From Selenomonas sp. GACV-9 (GTDB lineage: Bacteria > Bacillota > Negativicutes > Selenomonadales > Selenomonadaceae): a stretch of 64,000 nucleotides of DNA. Where the stretch lies: assembly GCA_900116485.1 (NCBI GenBank), contig FPAX01000002.1, positions 62,001 to 126,000 of the forward strand, in the 5' to 3' direction. Position numbers and translations under genes: made by a program. Positions 50,014 to 63,063 of this stretch are shown here, piece after piece; the first letter of the stretch is position 1, and each line of letters begins with the position of its first letter. The notes under the pieces were generated by a model. The model ran no database searches. It was not told where the DNA came from and worked only from the letters and a program-made list of their open reading frames with translations.

Positions 50014-50030
50014 TGTTATGATTCATAACA
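50014..50030. promoter_or_regulatory. Perfect palindrome upstream of the propionate operon
   Basis: TGTTATGATTCATAACA has 8-base perfect arms around one base, 90 bases before the first gene. Further TTATGAT/ATCATAA half-sites lie at 50059-50090. The rex gene is next door, but the spacing differs from a classic Rex box (TTGTTAANNNNTTAACAA). The binding protein is unknown. Confidence 0.4.
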
Positions 50031-50134
50031 TGTGGAAGTATAACACGAAGTTATCAACATTATGAATTATAATCATAGATTATCATAACACTATGCCTTG
50101 ATTATGCCCCATGACTAAGGATAGCACGAAAAGA

Positions 50135-50165
50135 AAACGCCGTCAAGTTAGACTTGACGGCGTTT
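50135..50165 (-). terminator. Terminator of the valS-folC-rex operon
   Basis: AAACGCCGTCAAG (50135-50147) and CTTGACGGCGTTT (50153-50165) pair perfectly; TTTCTTTT follows on the minus strand. Confidence 0.9.
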
Positions 50166-50207
50166 GACGAGATTTCGTGCAAAGCTTCACGTATGAATTT
50201 TTTGTGC

Positions 50208-50837
50208 TTATTTGCGGGTAATATGATATGACAAGCTACTAAGACCAATTGATAAATCTTCATTGACGATATGCATGGTCTCAGGCACTTCCATCTTGAT
50301 CGGGGCAAAATTCCAGATGCCTTTTACGCCTGCATCGACGAGCTTATCTGCTACGCCCTGGGCAAAGGCAGCCGGCACGGCAATGATGCCGATATGGATA
50401 TTGCGCTCCTTGACAATAGCCTTCATGTTGCGGATATCCTCAACCTTGACATGATTGACCGTCGTCCCGATGACATTCGGATCCTGGTCAAAAAGTGCCA
50501 CGAGGTTGAACCCTAGCGTCACGAAGTTCTGATAGTTCGCCAGCGCCGCACCAAGATGACCGATGCCGACCACAGCGATATTCCAATGGTTATCCAGTCC
50601 TAAGATCTCACCTACATTGCGCTTAAGCTCATTGACATAATAGCCCACGCCCTTCTTGCCGAACTGGCCGAACGACGCCAGATCCTTACGGATCTGCTCG
50701 GGGGTGATGCCCAGCCGGCGGCCAAGCTCATCAGAGGAGATAATATCGATCCCCTCATCCTGCGCCAGACGCAGGGTACGGAAATATAACGGAAGGCGGT
50801 CGATGGTTGCCTTAGATATATTCACTTGACCTTTCAT
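50208..50837 (-). CDS. rex: Redox-sensing transcriptional repressor Rex
   Basis: Rex (209 residues) senses the NADH/NAD+ ratio and represses fermentation and respiration genes when NADH is low. It has a winged helix domain (LGRRLGITPEQIRKDLASFG near 43-62) and a Rossmann domain with the NAD-binding VVGIGHLGAAL near 88. ATG 50837 follows GGGAGG. It is the last gene of the T-box-valS operon and lies next to the propionate operon, a plausible target. The operon downstream starts 283 bases away. Confidence 0.95.
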   Translation of the reverse strand: MKGQVNISKATIDRLPLYFRTLRLAQDEGIDIISSDELGRRLGITPEQIRKDLASFGQFGKKGVGYYVNELKRNVGEILGLDNHWNIAVVGIGHLGAALANYQNFVTLGFNLVALFDQDPNVIGTTVNHVKVEDIRNMKAIVKERNIHIGIIAVPAAFAQGVADKLVDAGVKGIWNFAPIKMEVPETMHIVNEDLSIGLSSLSYHITRK

Positions 50838-50849
50838 ATATACGCCTCC

Positions 50850-52283
50850 CTATTCTTCATCTTGTTCTGCTGGTTCATTCAAGATTGCCAGCGCTGCTGT
50901 CAATGCGGCCATCATCCACAGGAACATCGACGATGGGATATTGAACAGCAGATCATCGGTAAAGCCGTTGAGGGCCACCGACAGGATGGCAAGGCCCAGT
51001 CCCAAGGACAAGCCGCCTAGCAGGCGGTAGTCCTGCCAGTCACAGCAGTCCTTCCAGAACGGTGTCGCCGGTGTATCCTGGGTAGCCTGCATGCTCTGCT
51101 CGACACGCTGGAGTTCCGCATCAGCCGCCGCATCTTCCCTGAGGTCAAAGGGCGTCGCCTCGACTGGCGCGGGAACCGGCGGCAAGAATTTCTGCCGCAG
51201 TGCCAGTCCCATCGTGCCGAAAAAATACCATAAGAACGCCAGCGCTCCCGGAATGCCGATTTCCGCCGCATAGTTCAGGTAGAGATTATGCGCATGCACG
51301 ATGCGGATATCCGCCCCCTGCAAATAGAAATCATATTCCGGATAGACCATCCAGTACGCACCCCAGCCAATGCCGAAGAAGGGATGATCCTGGATCATGG
51401 CCACGGTACTTTCCCAAAAAGCCAAACGCATCTCCGAGGAAGTATCGACCTTCGTGAATACCGAGGTCAGCCGCTCGTAAAGCACGGGATCAGCCAGCAG
51501 CAGGATGCCGCCAACGACAACACAGCCCAGCAGGATGCGCCAGTCTTTCAGCATGCCATAGATCACCAGGATCACGGCCATGACCAGCAGGGCACCGCGG
51601 GCATACGTCATAGCCAGGCAGGCAGCTGCCAGTACCATGAACACGCCCAGCACGATGCGCTTGGCCTTGCTGTCCGCTTTGACAAACAGGCCAAAAGCCA
51701 GGCAGATGATGATATCGAGATAACCAGCCAAGATGTTGGGATTCTCCCAAGTCGAGAAAACGCGTTTCCGCAGCTCGGGGAACGCATCGCCATCCACCCA
51801 TTTCATCGCACTGATGTCGATGCCGAAAATGAACTGATAGATGCCATAGAGCACCACAAACACAGCGGCAGCAGCCATGGCCAGCAACACCTGCCGGATT
51901 TGCCGGGCATCGCGGGCCTGCTGGCCCACCAGGAAGTAAGTCAGCGCATAGACACCCACGAGATTGTACCAGTTGTAGAAACTGAACCCGCGATCCGGTG
52001 AGCCCACGATCGAGACACCACTCAGCAGCAGGAACAGGCACACAGGCACATCAAAGGGCAGATGACGGAACTTGAACGCGCGGTCCACCCGGAACCGCAG
52101 CACCGTGAGCACGACGCCTGCCAATAAGGCAATCGTTGCCCCTGCCGGCCACAAGGCTAGCAAGAACACTTCGGCCAGCAGCGCATACCAGGACCAGTCC
52201 GTAAAGCGCTTGCACCATTTCTGGCGGAATGCCTCACGGCGGCGCTGATGGATTTCCCGCATGGAATCAGACTCCACAGCCAT
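50850..52283 (-). CDS. O-antigen ligase/polymerase-like membrane protein (WaaL/Wzy_C family)
   Basis: The 477-residue integral membrane protein has about 10-12 helices and the Wzy_C/O-antigen-ligase region (FGIGWGAYWMVYPEYDFYLQ then HAHNLYLNYAAEIGIPGALA, near 310-345). The HxxN pattern is typical of ligases. It may attach or polymerise an undecaprenyl-linked glycan outside the membrane. ATG 52283 overlaps the folC stop (TGATG) with AGGGGG before it. Its position between folC and rex is unusual and far from the polysaccharide locus. Confidence 0.8.
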   Translation of the reverse strand: MAVESDSMREIHQRRREAFRQKWCKRFTDWSWYALLAEVFLLALWPAGATIALLAGVVLTVLRFRVDRAFKFRHLPFDVPVCLFLLLSGVSIVGSPDRGFSFYNWYNLVGVYALTYFLVGQQARDARQIRQVLLAMAAAAVFVVLYGIYQFIFGIDISAMKWVDGDAFPELRKRVFSTWENPNILAGYLDIIICLAFGLFVKADSKAKRIVLGVFMVLAAACLAMTYARGALLVMAVILVIYGMLKDWRILLGCVVVGGILLLADPVLYERLTSVFTKVDTSSEMRLAFWESTVAMIQDHPFFGIGWGAYWMVYPEYDFYLQGADIRIVHAHNLYLNYAAEIGIPGALAFLWYFFGTMGLALRQKFLPPVPAPVEATPFDLREDAAADAELQRVEQSMQATQDTPATPFWKDCCDWQDYRLLGGLSLGLGLAILSVALNGFTDDLLFNIPSSMFLWMMAALTAALAILNEPAEQDEE

Positions 52284-53593
52284 CACATTTCCCCCTTCCG
52301 TTCAAGCAGCAGATGGCGGACTTCGCCGACCAGATACAATGACCCCGCCATGATCAAAAGCTTTTCGCTATTGGCAAGCTCCAGCGCACGGTCAAGGGCC
52401 TCGCCGTTATCAGCGATTGCCTCAACATGCTGGACATGCGGCGATGCGCGTCTTGCCAGCTCCTGCGGGTCTGAGGCCCGCTCCGAATCAGGAACGGTGA
52501 CCACCACCGTATCGTTGGGCCGCAGCAAGATATCCAGCATCGTCTCGATGTCCTTATCTTTGAGGATTCCGAGCAGCAGCACGCGCTGCTCAGCTGGGAA
52601 ATAGAGATCCAGGCTGTCGCGCAGGGCCTGCATGCCAGCTGGATTATGGGCACCGTCAACAATGACTGATTGTCCTCCCAGCTCGATGCGCTCAAACCGT
52701 GCTGGCCAGTTGACCATCTTCAAGGCCTCACCTATCGTGATCTCGTTGACCCTCTCGTCGATATTATGGATCAGCTGAGCCGTCATGACAGCCACAGCAC
52801 TATTGGCTACCTGATGGCGTCCTAGCAGACGCAGTTCATAGGGCGTCTGCAGCTGTCCCAGCAGCGCGGAAGTGAACTGCACTTGCTGTGTGCGTCCGTC
52901 ACAGGAAAGATAATCCATCTGGAAATCAACGCCTGACACAAACACATCGGCGTTCTTCGCCTCTGCCGTCTGACGGATGATTTCCAGTGGCACACCATCG
53001 GCTGCTGTAACGACTGGTACGCCCTCCTTGATAATCCCTGCTTTATGCTCAGCGATGCCTTCGAGGGTTCCGCCACAGCGATCCGCATGCTCAAAGGTCA
53101 CATTGGTGATGACCGAAACCTCCGGCGTGATGACGTTGGTCGAATCAAGCAGGCCGCCGAGGCCAACCTCGATGACTGCGTACTCCACATGACGCATGGC
53201 AAAATAGAAGAATGCCAGCGCCGTCAGCACCTCGAACTGGGTCGGGCACTCATCGCCTTCGGCTACCATCTGCTCCACATAGGTGCGGATGGTGCTCAGG
53301 CAGTCGGCAAATTCCTGCTCGCTTATGGGCTGGCCATCCACCTGGATGCGCTCCGTATAGGAGACCAGATGCGGCGAGCTGTACATGCCCGTATGGATAT
53401 CCGAACGGCGCAGGATGCCGGCGAGCATCGCCGACACCGATCCTTTGCCATTCGTACCAGTCACATGAATGGTGCGATACCGGTCCTGCGGCACATCCAG
53501 GAGCTCCAGCAGCCGCTGGATGCGCGAAAGCCCCAGCTTGATGCCAAAGATATTCAGCCCCTCCAGATAGGCGAGGGCTTCCTGATAATTCAT
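52283..53593 (-). CDS. folC: Folylpolyglutamate synthase / dihydrofolate synthase
   Basis: The 436-residue ATP-dependent ligase adds glutamate to dihydropteroate and folates. The signature HVTGTNGKGSVSAMLAGIL (Walker loop) near 41 and VIEVGLGGLLDSTNV near 144 are clear, and the C-terminal Mur-ligase domain holds VDGAHNPAGMQAL near 311. It follows valS by 17 bases, a common order in Firmicutes. Confidence 0.95.
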   Translation of the reverse strand: MNYQEALAYLEGLNIFGIKLGLSRIQRLLELLDVPQDRYRTIHVTGTNGKGSVSAMLAGILRRSDIHTGMYSSPHLVSYTERIQVDGQPISEQEFADCLSTIRTYVEQMVAEGDECPTQFEVLTALAFFYFAMRHVEYAVIEVGLGGLLDSTNVITPEVSVITNVTFEHADRCGGTLEGIAEHKAGIIKEGVPVVTAADGVPLEIIRQTAEAKNADVFVSGVDFQMDYLSCDGRTQQVQFTSALLGQLQTPYELRLLGRHQVANSAVAVMTAQLIHNIDERVNEITIGEALKMVNWPARFERIELGGQSVIVDGAHNPAGMQALRDSLDLYFPAEQRVLLLGILKDKDIETMLDILLRPNDTVVVTVPDSERASDPQELARRASPHVQHVEAIADNGEALDRALELANSEKLLIMAGSLYLVGEVRHLLLERKGEM

Positions 53594-53610
53594 GTTACGA
53601 TTCTCCTATC

Positions 53611-56286
53611 TTAGAGCTTCGCCAAATCCTGAATGCGGCTCTCCACCGATTTTTTCTTTTCTTCATAGCCAGCGAGTTTCTCTTTCTCACCAGCAACAAC
53701 CTGCTCCGGAGCTTTGCTCAAGAAGCCTTCGTTGCTGAGCTTGCCCGTAAGGCGTTTGATTTCCTTCTCGAGTTTCTCCAGCTCTTTATTGAGGCGGGCT
53801 GTCTCCTTCTCCACGTCGATAAGGCCCTTGAGAGGTAGATAGATCTCGACGCCATTTACCACACCAGCCATGGCGTTTTCCGGTGCATCGGCGCCAGCCG
53901 GCAGGATGGTGACTGGCTCCGAAGATGCCAGTTTGTCGAGGTAGCCCGTATTCTCAGCAAATACTTCCCGCAAGGACTCATCCTTGAAGTTCAGGATGAC
54001 TTCGCTCTTCTTGCTCGGAGCAGCCCCAACTTCAGCGCGCATGTTGCGGATGGATTTGATGCTCTCCATAATAGCCGTCATCTGTGCCTCGATATCATCG
54101 CTGATACGGGCAGCATCAGCCTGCGGCCACTGGGAGATCATGATGCTCTTGACTTCCTCTGCATGAGGAACCTTCTGCCAGATTTCCTCGGTGAGGAACG
54201 GCATGAACGGATGCAGCAAGCGCAGCGTGCCCTCGAGGACATGGGAAAGCACATACAGAGCCGTATTGCGGGCCCGGACATTTTCCGTATCGTAGAGGCG
54301 GGCTTTCGTAAGCTCGATGTACCAGTCGCAAAACTCATTCCAGAGGAACTCATAAATCATGCGGCCAGCCTCGCCCAGCTCGAATTTGTCGAGGTTCTCG
54401 GTGACGTCGCGGACCGTGCGGGCATAGCGCGAGAGGATCCAGCGGTCAGACAGCGTGTAATCTTCTTCGCTAGGCACGAAATCCTTGTCAAAGCCCTCGA
54501 GGTTCATGAGCATGTAGCGGGATGCGTTCCAAATCTTGTTGGCAAAGTTGCGGGCCGACTCGACACGCTCCCAGTAGAAGCGCATGTCATTGCCCGGCGT
54601 GTTGCCCGTAATCAGCATGAAGCGCAGCGTATCGGCACCGTACTTCTCGACAACCTCAACCGGGTCGATACCATTGCCCAGGGATTTGCTCATCTTACGG
54701 CCCTGGCTATCGCGGACGAGGCCATGGATGAATACGTGCTTGAATGGAATATCCTTGCCAAACTCCAAGCCCATCATGACCATGCGGGCAACCCAGAAGA
54801 AGATGATGTCATACCCCGTAACGAGCGTAGCCGTCGGATAGAAATGCTCCAGCTCCTCGGTCTTTTCCGGCCAGCCCATGGTCTCAAAGGGCCAGAGCCC
54901 CGAAGAGAACCAGGTATCGAGAACGTCTTCATCCTGATGGATATGCTTGCTGTGGCAGTGCGGGCACTCCGTAAGGTCCGTGCGCGAAACGCTGGTCTCG
55001 CCGCAGTCATCGCAGTACCAAGCAGGGATACGATGCCCCCACCAAAGCTGACGGGAAATGCACCAGTCGCGGATGTTTTCCAGCCACTGGATATAGGTCT
55101 TGGAGAAACGCTCCGGCACGAACTGGATCTTGCCGCTCTTTACAGCCTCGATAGCCGGCTCAGCCAGGGACTCCATCTTGACGAACCACTGCTTGGAAAC
55201 CAGCGGCTCAATGGTGCTGTGGCAGCGGGAGCAATGGCCAACGGCATGCTCATGCTCTTCCACCGATACGAGAACGCCGAGCTCCTCCAGCTCTTTGACC
55301 AGGGCCTTGCGGCATTCATAGCGGTCCATGCCCTCGTACTTGCCAGCGCCTTCCATCATCTTGCCCGTATTGCTGATGACCTTGATTTCCTCCAAGTGAT
55401 GACGCTGTCCCATCTCAAAGTCGTTGGGGTCATGGGCCGGCGTAACCTTGACGGCACCCGTACCGAAGGATTTGTCGACATACTCATCGGCAAACAGCGG
55501 AATCTCGCGGTTGACGATTGGCAGGATCAGCGTCTTGCCAACGATATCCTTATAGCGTTCATCCTCCGGATGAACGGCAACGCCCGTATCGCCGAACATC
55601 GTCTCGGGACGGGTCGTGGCGATTTCGACATACTGGTCCGTGCCTTTGACCTGATAGCGCAGATGCCAGAGATGGCCCTGCTCCGTCTCATGCTCGACCT
55701 CGATGTCGGAGATGGCCGTGTTGCAATCCGGGCACCAATTCGTGATGCGCGTGCCCTGATAGATGAGGCCCTTCTCATAGAGGCTTACGAATACCTCGCG
55801 GACGGCCTTCGAGCAGCCCTCGTCCATCGTGAAACGCTGACGATCCCAGTCGCAGGAGGAACCCAGCGTACGCAGCTGATACATGATACGGTTGCCGTAC
55901 TGCTCTTTCCAGTCCCAGACGCGCTCGAGGAATTTCTCACGGCCGAGCTCGTAGCGGTTCGTGCCCTCTTCGCGCAGTGCACCCTCAACTTTGGCCTGAG
56001 TCGCGATACCGGCATGATCGCAGCCCGGTACCCAAACCGTGTTGAAGCCCTGCATGCGATGATAACGGATCAGGATATCCTGCAGGGTATTGTCGAGGGC
56101 ATGGCCCATGTGCAGCTGGCCCGTGACATTTGGCGGCGGAATAACCATGCTGTAGGGTTTCTTGCTCTTGTCTACCTCAGCATGGAAGAATTTATTCTCC
56201 TCCCAATACTGATACCATTTCTTCTCGAACGACTGCGGGTCGTAAACCTTCGGGATGTTGTTTCCCTGTTCCTGATTCTCTGCCAT
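53611..56286 (-). CDS. valS: Valyl-tRNA synthetase
   Basis: The 891-residue class I synthetase charges tRNA-Val. It has the HIGH-type motif [14 protein letters not shown] (near 48), the editing domain ([19 protein letters not shown] near 218), the KMSKS signature [11 protein letters not shown] (near 529), an anticodon-binding domain and a C-terminal coiled coil ([20 protein letters not shown]). ATG 56286 is behind AGGAGGTTTATC. A T-box leader precedes it, so low charging of tRNA-Val would raise expression. Confidence 0.97.
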   Translation of the reverse strand: MAENQEQGNNIPKVYDPQSFEKKWYQYWEENKFFHAEVDKSKKPYSMVIPPPNVTGQLHMGHALDNTLQDILIRYHRMQGFNTVWVPGCDHAGIATQAKVEGALREEGTNRYELGREKFLERVWDWKEQYGNRIMYQLRTLGSSCDWDRQRFTMDEGCSKAVREVFVSLYEKGLIYQGTRITNWCPDCNTAISDIEVEHETEQGHLWHLRYQVKGTDQYVEIATTRPETMFGDTGVAVHPEDERYKDIVGKTLILPIVNREIPLFADEYVDKSFGTGAVKVTPAHDPNDFEMGQRHHLEEIKVISNTGKMMEGAGKYEGMDRYECRKALVKELEELGVLVSVEEHEHAVGHCSRCHSTIEPLVSKQWFVKMESLAEPAIEAVKSGKIQFVPERFSKTYIQWLENIRDWCISRQLWWGHRIPAWYCDDCGETSVSRTDLTECPHCHSKHIHQDEDVLDTWFSSGLWPFETMGWPEKTEELEHFYPTATLVTGYDIIFFWVARMVMMGLEFGKDIPFKHVFIHGLVRDSQGRKMSKSLGNGIDPVEVVEKYGADTLRFMLITGNTPGNDMRFYWERVESARNFANKIWNASRYMLMNLEGFDKDFVPSEEDYTLSDRWILSRYARTVRDVTENLDKFELGEAGRMIYEFLWNEFCDWYIELTKARLYDTENVRARNTALYVLSHVLEGTLRLLHPFMPFLTEEIWQKVPHAEEVKSIMISQWPQADAARISDDIEAQMTAIMESIKSIRNMRAEVGAAPSKKSEVILNFKDESLREVFAENTGYLDKLASSEPVTILPAGADAPENAMAGVVNGVEIYLPLKGLIDVEKETARLNKELEKLEKEIKRLTGKLSNEGFLSKAPEQVVAGEKEKLAGYEEKKKSVESRIQDLAKL

Positions 56287-56299
56287 GATAAACCTCCTA

Positions 56300-56560
56300 A
56301 AACTAAATAAAGCGCTCTCGTCCAAAAGGACGAAAGCGCCTGCCTTCGTGGTACCACCTATCTTCCCATGCAGATAAAACCTGCATGACTCTAAGCCGTA
56401 ACGTGGCTGACGGCCCTGCCTACGTCGCTTTCAGCAGGGCAACTCCGAAGCTACCTTCCAGACACCGGATGCAGAGACTTCCACCTGCCGTCTCCTCTCT
56501 GAGGCACCGATTGCTGTACTCCTCTTCTTCCTCGTTGTTGTCGATTTGATGATTCAGATG
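56300..56560 (-). promoter_or_regulatory. T-box riboswitch leader of valS
   Basis: On the minus strand the leader holds a T-box element (AGGTGGTACCACG, 56360-56348) just before a terminator (arms GGCGCTTTCGTCC and GGACGAGAGCGC, 56340-56312). Its Stem I region contains GGTGTCTGG; GTC (56463-56461) could be the specifier for valine. The TGGTACC part includes the bulge that pairs with the uncharged tRNA 3' end. Uncharged tRNA-Val would favour antitermination. The exact specifier assignment needs folding. Confidence 0.85.
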
Positions 56561-56620
56561 TCGTTAATTTTATCATACCTGTCCCGCATTTGCAACGCCC
56601 GAAATTTTATCTTTTAATAA

Positions 56621-56649
56621 TTGAAACAAATATATTAAGCGATTATACT
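56621..56649 (+). promoter_or_regulatory. Promoter of the VanW-family gene
   Basis: TTGAAA (56621-56626) and TATACT (56644-56649) are 17 bases apart; the start codon follows 34 bases later with AGGAG upstream. Confidence 0.6.
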
Positions 56650-56682
56650 ATAAATAGATTGTAAGCAGGAGTAAAGATTGAT

Positions 56683-57933
56683 ATGAATTTTTCGTCCATA
56701 TCCCTAAGCAAAGCAGCTGCCATCATCACCATCGGCATGGCCTTCACGGTCGTCGTCGTCGGCAGCGTATCGGTCTCGGTTACCAACCAGAACCGTGTCA
56801 TCATGGGCGTCCAGGCTAATGGCAAGAGCCTTGCCGGCATGACCAAGAAAGAAGTCCATGATTTCTTCCAAAGAGAATCTCAGCAGGCACTCAAGCGGCC
56901 AGCTGCCGTGCTGACTTATAAGAATCGCCAGTGGTCCATTGCCCCAGCTGATATCGACCTGCACGGCAAGGTCAACGAGGCGGCTGAAGCCGCTTATGCC
57001 ATTGGCCGTAATCAGAACGGCATCAGCAATATGATCACGCAGATGACCTGTGCCCTTGTGGGTCGCAATGTCACGATGACCGCGGCCTTTGATAAGGACA
57101 AGCTCGATGCCCAGCTCGCCAAGATCCAGCAGCAGCTCGACACGCCGCCGGTCAACGCCGAGGCTCAGCTGCAGAAAAATGGCACCATCAAGAAGACGCC
57201 CGGTGTCATCGGCTTGACCCTCGATACGAAACCGATTGCCGAGGAGCTGGCACCGCAGTTCGAGGCCCTGAAGCTGACGGCCAAGGTTGACTTGCAGCCC
57301 CAGGAGCATCCTCCCTTCGTCATGGATGCAGACCTTGCGGCCATCGACGGCGTGCTGGCCTCCTACACCACGCGCTTTTATCCTGGCGACCGCGGCGATA
57401 ATATTGGTCTTGCCGCCAGCCATCTGCAGGGCGCGCTCATACGCAGCCAGTCAACGCTCTCCTTCAACAGCATCGTCGGCCAGCGCACCTATGAGGCCGG
57501 CTATAAAGATGCCGGCGTCATCGTCGACGGCGAGCACAAGATTGACGTGGGCGGCGGTGTCTGCCAGGTCAGCAGCACGCTCTACAACGCCGTCCTGCTC
57601 GCGGGCATGACCCCAACCGAGCGCGCAAACCACTCGCTGCCATCAGCCTACGTGCCTGCCGGGCGCGATGCGACAGTCGCCGATAATCTGCTGGATTTCG
57701 TCTTCCGCAATCCACTGCCGCATCCGGTCTATCTGCGCGTATCCAACACAGGCTCAGCGCTGACCATCTACGTACTCGGCACCAAAGCCGACCTGCAGGG
57801 CCAGACCATCGCCCTCGTCACCGAAGGCTCCGCCAAGAATCCGTCGCTCTACCGCATCTGGAAACGCAACGGCCAGGTCGTCGACCGCGAGTACCTGCAT
57901 ACCGATCATTACTCCGATCCGAAAGAAACATGA
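56683..57933 (+). CDS. VanW-family cell-envelope protein
   Basis: The 416-residue protein has an N-terminal membrane anchor (AAIITIGMAFTVVVVGSVSV), a PG-binding-4-like region with repeated strands (about 60-220) and a VanW domain near 245-380. VanW hallmarks are STLSFNSIVGQRTYEAGYKDA, GGGVCQVSSTLYNAVLLAG and FRNPLPHPVYL. VanW proteins are linked to vancomycin-resistance clusters but the biochemical role is not settled; a peptidoglycan-related function at the membrane is likely. It stands alone and shares a terminator with uvrA. Confidence 0.85.
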   Translation: MNFSSISLSKAAAIITIGMAFTVVVVGSVSVSVTNQNRVIMGVQANGKSLAGMTKKEVHDFFQRESQQALKRPAAVLTYKNRQWSIAPADIDLHGKVNEAAEAAYAIGRNQNGISNMITQMTCALVGRNVTMTAAFDKDKLDAQLAKIQQQLDTPPVNAEAQLQKNGTIKKTPGVIGLTLDTKPIAEELAPQFEALKLTAKVDLQPQEHPPFVMDADLAAIDGVLASYTTRFYPGDRGDNIGLAASHLQGALIRSQSTLSFNSIVGQRTYEAGYKDAGVIVDGEHKIDVGGGVCQVSSTLYNAVLLAGMTPTERANHSLPSAYVPAGRDATVADNLLDFVFRNPLPHPVYLRVSNTGSALTIYVLGTKADLQGQTIALVTEGSAKNPSLYRIWKRNGQVVDREYLHTDHYSDPKET

Positions 57934-57941
57934 TATACAGC

Positions 57942-57980
57942 AAAGTGCCGCAAGCTTTTCAATCAGCTTGCGGCACTTTT

Positions 57981-57982
<2 letters not shown>
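57942..57982. terminator. Shared bidirectional terminator between the VanW gene and uvrA
   Basis: AAAGTGCCGCAAGC (57942-57955) pairs with GCTTGCGGCACTTT (57966-57979) and T/A runs flank both sides; the two genes converge here. Confidence 0.9.
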
Positions 57983-60809
<2,827 letters not shown>

Positions 60810-60821
60810 TGCCTTTTCCTC

Positions 60822-62858
60822 TTATTTCTTCGGTGGCAGGCTGCCATCGAGTTCCAATATCATATCGCGAAGCTCTGCGGCCCGCTCGAATTCCAGTGCC
60901 CGGGAGGCCTGCTGCATCTCGCGGGTAAGGGTCTTGATGAGGTTTTCCTTGTCCTTCTTGGTGAGCTTTTTCTTCTTGCGCTTGCCATCGGCAGAATAAT
61001 CCGCGGAAGATTCTGCCACCAACGTCGTTTCGATAAGCGGCTTGATGGGCTTCTTGATGGTCTTGGGCACGATGCCGTGCTCGTTGTTATAGGCCTGCTG
61101 GATTTCCCGGCGGCGCTCGGTTTCATCAATGGCCCGTTTCATCGAGTCCGTGATGCGATCCGCATACATGATGACATGGCCATTGGCATTGCGCGCCGCC
61201 CGGCCGATAATCTGGATAAGGGAGGTATCCGAACGCAAAAAGCCCTCCTTGTCGGCATCGAGGATGGCGATAAGGGAAACTTCCGGCATATCGAGGCCCT
61301 CGCGCAAAAGATTGATACCCACCAGCACATCAAACTCGCCAGCGCGCAAATCGTGGATGATCTCAGCGCGCTCAATGGTGGCGATGTCCGAGTGCAGATA
61401 GCGAACCTTGACACCTGTTTCCTTCAGGTAATCGGTGAGGTTTTCGGCCATTTTCTTGGTCAGCGTCGTGACCAGCACGCGCTCGTCCTTCGCGATGCGA
61501 ATCTTTATCTCTGCCAGCAGATCATCAATCTGTCCCTCCAGAGGACGTACCTCAATCTCGGGGTCTAACAGTCCCGTCGGACGGATAATCTGCTGGGCGA
61601 CCTGCTGGGCTTTACCCAGCTCGTATTTGCCTGGCGTAGCCGAAACGTAAATAATCTGATTGATGCGCGCGGCAAACTCCTCGAAGGTCAAGGGCCGGTT
61701 ATCAAAGGCCGAGGGCAAGCGGAAGCCGTTTTCCACCAGGGAAACCTTGCGGCTGCGGTCACCAGCGTACATCGCATGGACCTGAGGCAGGGTGACATGG
61801 GACTCATCCATGACAATCAGGAAATCCTCCGGGAAATAGTCGAGCAGCGTATAGGGCGCATCCCCGGCCTTGCGGTGAGTGAGATGACGCGAGTAGTTTT
61901 CGATACCCGAACAGTAACCCATTTCCTGCATCATCTCGAGGTCATACTTGGTGCGCTGCTCAATGCGCTGTGCCTCCAAGAGCTTCCCCTGTTGCTGGAA
62001 CATTGCCACCTGCTGCTCCAGCTCCGTGCGGATATCCGCCATGGCAATCTTGAGATCTTCATCCTCGGTGACATAGTGGGAAGCCGGGAAGACCATCACA
62101 TGGGTGCGCTCGCCGTAGACCTCCCCTGTAACCACATCAAATTCCACCATGCGGTCAATCTCATCACCGAACAGCTCAATGCGCACTGCCCGGTTGTTAT
62201 AGCCGGCGGGGAATACCTCCACCACATCGCCGCGCACCCGGAACCGGCCGCGCTCAAAGGCGATGTCGTTGCGCTCGTAACGAATCTGCACCAGCTTGCG
62301 CAGGATAGCCTCCCGTTCCACCTCCTGCCCCTTGTGCAGGGAAAGCACCATCTCATGATAGCTCTCTGGGGAGCCTAAGCCATAGATGCAGGAAACCGAG
62401 GCCACGATGATGACATCACGCCGCTCGAACAGGGAACAGGTCGCCGAGTGACGCAGTTCATCGATTTCATCGTTGATGGAGGAATCCTTTTCAATATAAG
62501 TATCCGTCGAGGCGATATAGGCCTCAGGCTGATAGTAATCGTAGTAGCTGACAAAGTAGCCGACGTAATTGTCCGGAAAGAAGGTCTTGAACTCACTGGC
62601 CAGCTGAGCCGCCAAGGTCTTGTTATGAGCAATGACCAGCGTCGGCTTCTGCACTTTCTCAATGACCTTGGCTATGGTATAGGTCTTGCCGGTACCAGTG
62701 GCGCCCAACAGCACCTGGGCATCCTGGCCATTCGTGATGCCCGCCGCCAAATCGTCGATAGCCTGGGGCTGGTCGCCCATGGGGGCAAACGGTGCCACCA
62801 CCTTGAAGGGAATATTCGTATCGAATTGGGTTGTATTCAGTTTCGGCACCATCGCCAT
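60822..62858 (-). CDS. uvrB: Excinuclease ABC subunit B
   Basis: UvrB (678 residues) is the damage-verifying helicase that loads UvrC. It has Walker [16 protein letters not shown] (near 46), the beta-hairpin region ([20 protein letters not shown]), the DESH box ([11 protein letters not shown]), the C-terminal helicase half ([18 protein letters not shown]) and the UVR motif [18 protein letters not shown] that binds UvrC. ATG 62858 follows GAGGAGG; an earlier start would add 46 unlike residues. The promoter -10 region is identical to that of ctsR. Confidence 0.97.
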   Translation of the reverse strand: MAMVPKLNTTQFDTNIPFKVVAPFAPMGDQPQAIDDLAAGITNGQDAQVLLGATGTGKTYTIAKVIEKVQKPTLVIAHNKTLAAQLASEFKTFFPDNYVGYFVSYYDYYQPEAYIASTDTYIEKDSSINDEIDELRHSATCSLFERRDVIIVASVSCIYGLGSPESYHEMVLSLHKGQEVEREAILRKLVQIRYERNDIAFERGRFRVRGDVVEVFPAGYNNRAVRIELFGDEIDRMVEFDVVTGEVYGERTHVMVFPASHYVTEDEDLKIAMADIRTELEQQVAMFQQQGKLLEAQRIEQRTKYDLEMMQEMGYCSGIENYSRHLTHRKAGDAPYTLLDYFPEDFLIVMDESHVTLPQVHAMYAGDRSRKVSLVENGFRLPSAFDNRPLTFEEFAARINQIIYVSATPGKYELGKAQQVAQQIIRPTGLLDPEIEVRPLEGQIDDLLAEIKIRIAKDERVLVTTLTKKMAENLTDYLKETGVKVRYLHSDIATIERAEIIHDLRAGEFDVLVGINLLREGLDMPEVSLIAILDADKEGFLRSDTSLIQIIGRAARNANGHVIMYADRITDSMKRAIDETERRREIQQAYNNEHGIVPKTIKKPIKPLIETTLVAESSADYSADGKRKKKKLTKKDKENLIKTLTREMQQASRALEFERAAELRDMILELDGSLPPKK

Positions 62859-62898
62859 GACAAGACCTCCTCTGCCTTTTATCGAATGTGTGTACTCT

Positions 62899-62928
62899 AT
62901 TATAACGCCATTTTCTCCCTTTTGTCGA
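62899..62928 (-). promoter_or_regulatory. uvrBA promoter
   Basis: TCGACA (62928-62923), 18-base spacer, then TATAAT (62904-62899) on the minus strand. GGCGTTATAATAGAGT is shared with ctsR. Confidence 0.6.
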
Positions 62929-63063
62929 CCAGCAAAAGCACTCCAATTCCGCATCTTTTGCATACTATTTATATCTTTTCCCGCTTTTCTAGGCAAATAC
63001 AGCAGGTTATAATAAAGACAACAGCATTCATTTATATTTTTTTACGCATAGGATGTGATTATT

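Noticed and set aside
49925..50134. Cobalamin riboswitch before the mutase operon
   Set aside because: No B12-box or other conserved riboswitch core is visible in the 210-base leader.
54163..56310. A 715-codon open frame on the plus strand across valS
   Set aside because: It is fully antisense to a clear valyl-tRNA synthetase, has no family motif and reflects the GC-rich codon bias that keeps the opposite frame open.
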